From an uncultured beta proteobacterium (GTDB taxonomy: Bacteria; Pseudomonadota; Gammaproteobacteria; Burkholderiales; Rhodocyclaceae), in the NCBI GenBank assembly GCA_903953145.1, contig CAJBIL010000209.1, positions 1-9,298 on the forward strand: a DNA stretch of 9,298 nt, written 5' to 3'. Shown here piece by piece: positions 1 through 4,529 of this stretch (the first letter of the stretch is position 1; each line of letters opens with the position of its first letter). The position numbers and the translations under genes were made by a program. The notes beneath the pieces are model-generated. The model saw nothing but the letters and a program-made list of their open reading frames with translations. It searched no databases and had not been told where the DNA came from.

Positions 1-6
1 CGCATA

Positions 7-26
7 TACTGTATTTTTGTACAGTA
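7..26. promoter_or_regulatory. LexA (SOS) box
   Basis: The sequence reads TACTGT-ATTTTTGT-ACAGTA. It is a perfect match to the CTGT-N8-ACAG core of the LexA operator, and the dyad extends outward to nine paired bases per arm (4-29). No convincing gene starts to its right before the minus-strand tRNA, so the controlled gene most likely begins left of the window. SOS genes with this box include uvrB, lexA, recA and imuA; uvrB is a guess because it lies near gltX in Pseudomonas. The match is seen directly; the target is inferred. Confidence 0.85.
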
Positions 27-55
27 TATATTTTGCTCTTAGCAGTTACTGTCTA
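25..55 (-). promoter_or_regulatory. possible leftward SOS promoter
   Basis: On the minus strand TAGACA (55-50) matches five of six bases of a -35 element and is followed after 19 bases by TATATA (30-25) as a possible -10. The LexA box would then cover the -10 and the transcription start, a typical repressed layout. The spacer is longer than ideal, so this is only a tentative assignment of direction. Confidence 0.3.
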
Positions 56-233
56 CATGATTGCAGAACTCAGGAATGGCGCGAGTCAGAATTCGTCTAA
101 ATAGCTTCGTAGAAATCGAGTGCGTTTTCGACTCATAGATGGCGGCAAACCGAGAGCGCCGTTATGGCCGTTTTTTTGTGGACGATATTGGTGTGTTTTG
201 AAAACAACTTTTCACATATTTTTCACACAAAAC

Positions 234-258
234 AAAAAAGCCACCTTAAAGGCAGCCT
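234..258 (-). terminator. Rho-independent terminator of tRNA-Val
   Basis: Read on the minus strand, AGGCTGCC pairs with GGTGGCTT around a TTTAA loop (some G-U pairs) and a run of T follows. It lies 15 bases past the CCA end of tRNA-Val, where a tRNA terminator is expected. Confidence 0.7.
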
Positions 259-273
259 AAGTGTTTGATTCTA

Positions 274-348
274 TGGTGGGCGGTACTGGGATCGAACCAG
301 TGACCCCTGCCGTGTGAAGGCAGTGCTCTACCGCTGAGCTAACCGCCC
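274..348 (-). tRNA. tRNA-Val(CAC)
   Basis: The reverse complement folds as a full cloverleaf of 75 nt including an encoded CCA. The acceptor stem is GGGCGGT/ACCGCCC. The anticodon stem CTGCC/GGCAG encloses the loop TTCACAC, giving anticodon CAC, which reads valine codon GUG. The T loop is TTCGATC. It is divergent from gltX and has its own promoter and terminator. Confidence 0.96.
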
Positions 349-362
349 GATAGAGGACGCGC

Positions 363-391
363 ATTAGATCATATGTCGGTCTGCCCGTCAA
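363..391 (-). promoter_or_regulatory. promoter of tRNA-Val
   Basis: On the minus strand TTGACG (391-386) and TCTAAT (368-363) are separated by exactly 17 bases, a good sigma-70 pair. It is followed by a GC-rich stretch just before the tRNA 5' end, as is common for stringently controlled stable-RNA promoters. Confidence 0.7.
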
Positions 392-416
392 TTTTGAGCA
401 ACGTTTCCTTTACAAT
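388..416 (+). promoter_or_regulatory. gltX: candidate gltX promoter
   Basis: TACAAT at 411-416 is a good -10 hexamer about 35 bases before the gltX start. The -35 position at 17 bases spacing is TCAATT, a weak match. It would overlap the -35 of the divergent tRNA-Val promoter, so the two may compete. Confidence 0.4.
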
Positions 417-451
417 ATGCGCTTCCCGATTCCTATTCCTCTTGAGCAAAT

Positions 452-1846
452 ATGATCCGCACACGTTTTGCGCCTTCACCGACCGGCTTTCTACATATCG
501 GTGGCGCACGCACGGCCCTTTTCTCTTGGGCTTACGCTCGTCGTCATGCTGGTACCTTCATTCTGCGTATTGAAGATACTGATGTTGCGCGCTCGACCCC
601 AGAAGCAGTGCAGGCAATTCTTGACGGAATGAACTGGCTGGGTTTGACGTACGACGAAGGCCCGTTTTACCAGATGAAGCGCATGGATCGCTATAAGGTT
701 GTGATTCAGGAAATGCTTGCTGCCGGTACCGCTTACCACTGCTATACAACGCAGGAAGAACTCGACCGGATGCGCGAAGAACAACGCACAAGCGGCATCA
801 AGCCTCGTTATGATGGCACTTGGCGCCCGGAGCCGGGTAAGTCGCTACCAATAGTGCCAGCAGGCATGTTGCCGGTTGTGCGTTTCAGGAATCCGCTGAA
901 GGGCGTAGTTGCTTGGGATGATCTTGTCAAAGGACGTATCGAGATTGCTAACGCCGAACTCGACGATCTGGTGATTGCCCGTGCAGACGGTACGCCAACC
1001 TACAACTTCTGCGTCGTGGTCGATGACAGGGATATGCAGATAACCCACGTCATCCGTGGCGATGACCACGTGAACAACACGCCGCGCCAGATCAACATCC
1101 TTGCAGCACTTGGTGCTCAGGTACCACTCTACGCGCATCTCTCGATGATACTTGGCGATGATGGGCAGAAGCTATCCAAGCGCCATGGCGCGGTAAGCGT
1201 GATGCAATACGACGACGAAGGCTATTTGCCTGAAGCCGTACTCAACTACCTTGGCCGTCTCGGCTGGTCGCACGGCGATGAAGAGATTTTTTCGACGCAG
1301 CAATTCTGTGAGTGGTTTGATCTCGACCACATTACGCCGTCGGCCGCGCAGTTCAACACAGAGAAACTTAACTGGCTCAATGCCCATTACCTCAAATTAG
1401 CCGACAACCTACGTTTGGCGACGTTGGTGCAACCGCGTCTCGAAGCACGCGGCGTCATGGTCAGCGCAATGCCGTCGCTTGAGGCAATCATCGGGTTGTA
1501 CAAGGAACGTGTCAGCAATCTTAATGAGCTGGCAGATGCAGCCGAAGTGTTTTATATCGACCTACACCCAAAAGCGGAAGCGTTAACCCAGCACCTGACA
1601 CCGGAGGCTTTGCCTGCACTGGCCGATTTTGCGGCTGGTTTAAAAGATATTGCCTGGGAAGCGTCAACTATTAGTGCCCTGATCAAGAGGTGCATTGCTA
1701 AACATGGACTAAAGATGCCCAAGCTAGCGATGCCGCTACGAGTATTGCTGACTGGACAGGCACAAACACCTTCTGTTGATGCTGTAATCGCCCTCTTCCC
1801 ACGCGAATTAGCGCTTAAGCGACTGGCTACGATACCAAAAATATAG
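452..1846 (+). CDS. gltX: Glutamate--tRNA ligase (GluRS)
   Basis: This class I aminoacyl-tRNA synthetase attaches glutamate to tRNA-Glu in the cytoplasm using ATP. The 464 residues are a full-length bacterial GluRS (E. coli has 471). The N-terminus RFAPSPTGFLHIGGARTALF carries the HIGH-class motif as HIGG (residues 15-18), and the KMSKS-class motif is KLSKR (240-244); a helical anticodon-binding region fills the C-terminal third. Of the E. coli zinc ligands only Cys97 has a counterpart; the others are replaced, as in zinc-free GluRS enzymes. The ATG at 452 puts the protein at the canonical start, with only a weak GAG ribosome site at 444-446. A tRNA operon containing tRNA-Glu follows 76 bases later with no terminator between, so read-through is possible. 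Confidence 0.97.
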   Translation: MIRTRFAPSPTGFLHIGGARTALFSWAYARRHAGTFILRIEDTDVARSTPEAVQAILDGMNWLGLTYDEGPFYQMKRMDRYKVVIQEMLAAGTAYHCYTTQEELDRMREEQRTSGIKPRYDGTWRPEPGKSLPIVPAGMLPVVRFRNPLKGVVAWDDLVKGRIEIANAELDDLVIARADGTPTYNFCVVVDDRDMQITHVIRGDDHVNNTPRQINILAALGAQVPLYAHLSMILGDDGQKLSKRHGAVSVMQYDDEGYLPEAVLNYLGRLGWSHGDEEIFSTQQFCEWFDLDHITPSAAQFNTEKLNWLNAHYLKLADNLRLATLVQPRLEARGVMVSAMPSLEAIIGLYKERVSNLNELADAAEVFYIDLHPKAEALTQHLTPEALPALADFAAGLKDIAWEASTISALIKRCIAKHGLKMPKLAMPLRVLLTGQAQTPSVDAVIALFPRELALKRLATIPKI

Positions 1847-1876
1847 GTAGCGAATAAAGATATCTCAGCTGGATGC

Positions 1877-1905
1877 TTTACAGGAAGACGGTACATCCCT
1901 ATAAT
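1877..1905 (+). promoter_or_regulatory. promoter of the Ala-Glu-Asp tRNA operon
   Basis: TTTACA (1877-1882) and a perfect TATAAT (1900-1905) are separated by 17 bases. The GCGCCC immediately after the -10 is a GC-rich discriminator, typical of stable-RNA promoters under stringent (ppGpp) control. The start would fall about ten bases before tRNA-Ala. Confidence 0.85.
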
Positions 1906-1922
1906 GCGCCCTTCTTTCGAGC

Positions 1923-1998
<76 letters not shown>

Positions 1999-2022
1999 CA
2001 AGCCGAAAGAAGAATGTTCCGG

Positions 2023-2098
2023 GTCCCCATCGTCTAGAGGCCTAGGACACTACCCTTTCACGGTAGGTACCGGGGTTCGAATCCCCGTGGGGACGCCA
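2023..2098 (+). tRNA. tRNA-Glu(UUC)
   Basis: A 76-nt cloverleaf with encoded CCA. The acceptor GTCCCCA/TGGGGAC is fully paired. The anticodon stem CTACC/GGTAG encloses loop CTTTCAC, giving anticodon TTC. This tRNA is the substrate of the upstream gltX product, and its U34 is a known target class of the downstream MnmH enzyme. Confidence 0.97.
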
Positions 2099-2123
2099 AG
2101 GTTTCTTGAGTTTTTGCAGTACT

Positions 2124-2200
2124 GGAGTGGTAGTTCAGTTGGTTAGAATACCGGCCTGTCACGCCGGGGGTCGCGGGTTCGAGTCCCGTCCACTCCGCCA
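2124..2200 (+). tRNA. tRNA-Asp(GUC)
   Basis: A 77-nt cloverleaf with encoded CCA. The acceptor GGAGTGG pairs with CCACTCC, the discriminator is G, and the anticodon loop CTGTCAC gives GTC. It is the last tRNA of the operon. An integrase remnant begins about 115 bases downstream, so its 3' half may have served as a phage or island attachment site. Confidence 0.97.
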
Positions 2201-2210
2201 ACATCTTCCC

Positions 2211-2254
2211 AAGCGATTGATTATTCGGACAAGCTCCGGAAATCAATCGCTTTT
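2211..2254 (+). terminator. terminator of the tRNA operon
   Basis: AAGCGATTGATT (2211-2222) pairs perfectly with AATCAATCGCTT (2241-2252). Inside, after one bulged base, TTCGGA (2224-2229) pairs with TCCGGA (2235-2240) around loop CAAGC. A short T run (2251-2254) overlaps the 3' arm. It is unusually long for an intrinsic terminator and has a weak T tract, but its place ten bases after tRNA-Asp fits termination or 3' trimming. Confidence 0.8.
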
Positions 2255-2317
2255 GGAACGAAAATGGTACAAAGTCGGAGTACAAAGGGTACGTCCCCAG
2301 AGGACAAAACTATGCCC

Positions 2318-2548
2318 ATGCCCATGTACATAAACGTGATTCCATTCAGAAATCGCTTCCGCCACGTCGTTCCAGAATCTATCCGCCCCATCCTCGGTCA
2401 GACGGCTATTGTTGTCAGTCCCGGCAAAAACTATGCTGCCGCCTGTCGTTGCGCCCGGGAATAAGCGGTCCTCAGCGACCAGCGCTTTGACACGGCCAAT
2501 GCTCAGCTCAGCCAGCGCGCCGCCACCGATCATCCCTTCTGCTTATAA
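2318..2548 (+). pseudogene. remnant of a phage-type integrase N-terminus
   Basis: The translation from 2318 contains RFRHVVPESIRPILGQTAIV and then an alanine- and arginine-rich helix start (AAACRCARE). This resembles the N-terminal region of many phage and island tyrosine recombinases (pattern: FRR.VP.dLRp..G...I..SL...). A TAA at 2462-2464 interrupts the frame. The same frame then continues as AVLSDQRFDTANAQLSQ, plausible as the next helix of the domain, before a second stop at 2546-2548. The core-binding and catalytic domains (R...HxxR...Y) are absent, so it cannot be a working recombinase. An upstream in-frame ATG at 2264 lacks integrase-like residues. Its position after tRNA-Asp fits a decayed integration event. 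The family call is from memory of the motif, not a search. Confidence 0.55.
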
Positions 2549-2584
2549 ATACTTCTTCCATCAGAAAAGCACAGCGCCCACCCC

Positions 2585-3637
2585 ATGAAACAAGGCATCG
2601 CCACCGTTACGCAACTTGCCGATTTTTCTGCTTTCGACGAGATCATCGACGTTCGCTCACCGGCCGAGTTTGCTGAAGACCATATTCCCGGCTCGATCAA
2701 CTGCCCGGTGCTCGATGACGAACAGCGGATTGAAGTCGGCACGCTTTACAAGCAGGTTTCGCCTTTTGAAGCGAAGAAAATCGGCGCGGCTTACGTTGCC
2801 GAAAATATCGCCCGCCATCTGCGTGAAAACTTTCTCAACCGGCCTAAAAACTGGCGGCCGCTGATCGTTTGCTGGCGTGGCGGGCAGCGCAGTGGCTCGA
2901 TGACCTTCATTTTCCGGCGTGTCGGCTGGGATGCCCAGCAGCTCGAGAACGGCTACAAAATCTATCGAAAACTGGTGGTCGACACACTGGCCGAATTACC
3001 CCGCCAGCTCAAACTCAACGTCGTTTGCGGTGCCACCGGCAGCGGCAAAAGTCGCATTTTGCAAGCACTGGCGCAGCTTGGCGAGCAGGTGCTTGATCTT
3101 GAGGAGTTGGCCTGCCACAAAGGATCGGTACTCGGCGTGCTGCCCGATTCGCCGCAGCCATCGCAAAAAATGTTCGACTCCAAACTGCTCGGTGCGCTGA
3201 ATGGTTTTGACCTGACGCGGCCGGTATTTGTCGAAGCAGAAAGCCGCAAGATCGGCTCGATTCACCTGCCCGATGCGCTGATCGAAACGATGCGCTCGGC
3301 GCAGTGTGTGAGCATCGAGGCGGCTTTCAAGGCACGCGTGAATTTTTTGCTGGGCGATTATGACTACTTCCTGACCGCGCCCGACTGGCTCATCTCGCGT
3401 CTTGATGCCCTGCGCAATCTGCAAAGCCGCGAAACCATCGAGCGCTGGCATGCCTATGTCGGCAATGCACAATGGTGCGAACTGGTCAGCGAGTTACTTG
3501 AACTGCACTACGACCCGCTCTACCACCGCTCGCAGAACCACAACTATACGGGCTTTGGTACACCGAGAAATTTTGCTACTGACGACCTTTCGCCCGACGG
3601 CATTAACGCGCTGGCACAGCAAATAATTTCAAGCTGA
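2585..3637 (+). CDS. mnmH: tRNA 2-selenouridine synthase
   Basis: MnmH (SelU, YbbB) converts 2-thiouridine at wobble position 34 of tRNA-Glu, tRNA-Lys and tRNA-Gln to 2-selenouridine, by way of a geranylated intermediate, using selenophosphate from SelD. The 350 residues compare with 364 in E. coli. An N-terminal rhodanese domain (about 15-130) carries the catalytic loop CWRGGQRS, with Cys96 as the expected catalytic cysteine. A P-loop domain follows with Walker A GATGSGKS (149-156). The segment VEAESRKIGSIHLP and the C-terminal LHYDPLY are family hallmarks. The ATG at 2585 has no clear Shine-Dalgarno sequence, although a TATAAA lies at 2544-2549. The gene starts 36 bases after the integrase remnant, and the trait is patchily distributed, so horizontal arrival is possible. 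A functional pathway requires selD elsewhere in the genome. Confidence 0.93.
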   Translation: MKQGIATVTQLADFSAFDEIIDVRSPAEFAEDHIPGSINCPVLDDEQRIEVGTLYKQVSPFEAKKIGAAYVAENIARHLRENFLNRPKNWRPLIVCWRGGQRSGSMTFIFRRVGWDAQQLENGYKIYRKLVVDTLAELPRQLKLNVVCGATGSGKSRILQALAQLGEQVLDLEELACHKGSVLGVLPDSPQPSQKMFDSKLLGALNGFDLTRPVFVEAESRKIGSIHLPDALIETMRSAQCVSIEAAFKARVNFLLGDYDYFLTAPDWLISRLDALRNLQSRETIERWHAYVGNAQWCELVSELLELHYDPLYHRSQNHNYTGFGTPRNFATDDLSPDGINALAQQIISS

Positions 3638-3726
3638 ATCGGGCTGCAGGCCGCACCAATTCGTCATCGAGCAATGAGAATGACTGGAGATCAAGCGTTG
3701 ACGCCACTCTTCAGCCAATCAATGAG

Positions 3727-3752
3727 GTAGACCGCCTATCCATGCGGCCTAC
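3727..3752. terminator. weak hairpin between convergent genes
   Basis: GTAG-A-CCGC and GCGG-C-CTAC form two 4-bp helices separated by one A-C mismatch, with an eight-base loop. It lies between the 3' ends of mnmH and the convergent methyltransferase gene, but has no adjoining T tract on either strand. Termination is suggested by position only. Confidence 0.3.
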
Positions 3753-3768
3753 AGAGCATCACCTGTTT

Positions 3769-4314
3769 TCAAATCCGCGCCATGAAACTGCCGCGCACGG
3801 CACACAATCGCTGCACAACGGCAGGCTTTGGCTGGTCGACATAACCCTCCTCGAATGCCACAACCGATAAGCCGTTTTCCTGTACCCAAGCCAGCATTTC
3901 CTGGGATTGCAGCAGGAAGTCGGGGTTCGATGGCTTGCCAAAGTGCTCGTTGCCAATCATAAAAGTTTCGTAAATCAGCACCCCTGGCGCCGCCAGGGCG
4001 ATGAGCAATTCAGGCAATCGCGGGCGAAACAGATAGTTGGTCACCACAATGCCGGAAAACGCGCTTTTACCATAAGGCCAGACACCGCCTTCCAGATCCG
4101 CCTCGCGCACCTGCACGCTATGGCTTGCTGGCCACTCGCCAAGCGCCGAAATATCACGATCCACAGCCTCAACTTGATAGCCCAGGCCGGCCAGCAAACG
4201 ACTATGCCGACCACCGCCACAAGCAAGATCAAGCACCTTGCCACCTTCAGGAATCAGCCCGGCAAAACGGCTAACCCACGGGGAAGGAAGCGATAAATTT
4301 TGATGAGAAGACAT
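3769..4314 (-). CDS. class I SAM-dependent methyltransferase
   Basis: A 181-residue single-domain protein with the Rossmann methyltransferase pattern. Motif I is VLDLACGGGRHS (27-38), the acidic end of strand 2 is Asp52 in VEAVDRD (48-54), motif III is EADLE (71-75), and motif IV is VVTNYLFRP (90-98). The later segment IYETFMIGNEHFGKPSNPDF is typical of a conserved proteobacterial group annotated only as class I SAM-dependent methyltransferase. The substrate is unknown; the TehB-like appearance suggests a small molecule rather than DNA, but this is inference. The ATG at 4312-4314 is preceded by GGATGG at good spacing. It is convergent with mnmH and divergent from the pat-like gene. No link to tRNA modification is visible in the protein. 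Confidence 0.85.
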   Translation of the reverse strand: MSSHQNLSLPSPWVSRFAGLIPEGGKVLDLACGGGRHSRLLAGLGYQVEAVDRDISALGEWPASHSVQVREADLEGGVWPYGKSAFSGIVVTNYLFRPRLPELLIALAAPGVLIYETFMIGNEHFGKPSNPDFLLQSQEMLAWVQENGLSVVAFEEGYVDQPKPAVVQRLCAVRGSFMARI

Positions 4315-4451
4315 ACGCTACCATCCGAAAAAGTTTCATTTTATGATGTTGAAAAAACTCAGTGTTATCCATGCTCAAAAATACAACGACTTGAGGAAAA
4401 AAGGTGTATTAAACGCTTGTTTGAAAGACGCTGAAGCATGAATGTGATAAA

Positions 4452-4485
4452 TTGCTGCATCGCAACACGACTATAAAAACATAAT
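4452..4485 (+). promoter_or_regulatory. candidate promoter and operator of the pat-like gene
   Basis: An inverted repeat TTGC-N6-GCAA lies at 4452-4465. CATAAT at 4480-4485 is a possible -10, which would place the -35 (about 4457-4462) inside the repeat, so a repressor bound there would block the promoter. The -35 sequence itself is poor. The rest of the 215-base divergent region (4315-4529) shows no ORF or clear structured RNA. Confidence 0.35.
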
Positions 4486-4529
4486 CCAATGACCCCCTTG
4501 GAGACAATCACCCACAAGGTGTAACTATC

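Noticed and set aside
2243..2533. 96-codon minus-strand ORF downstream of tRNA-Asp
   Set aside because: It overlaps the integrase-like remnant in the opposite sense and starts inside the terminator-flanking region; the plus-strand reading has the recognisable motif.
2255..2584. A second att copy (duplicate of the tRNA-Asp 3' end)
   Set aside because: I looked for a repeat of the tRNA 3' end (for example GGTTCGAGTCCCGTCC) after tRNA-Asp and found none, so no intact element can be bounded here.
2996..3472. 158-codon minus-strand ORF
   Set aside because: It lies wholly inside mnmH, whose reading frame has clear catalytic motifs; it is an antisense shadow.
3907..4296. 129-codon plus-strand ORF
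   Set aside because: It lies inside the methyltransferase gene on the opposite strand and has no ribosome site or domain.
4315..4529. Riboswitch or small RNA in the divergent intergenic region
   Set aside because: No long conserved-looking stem or terminator could be formed by eye; only the short inverted repeat stands out.
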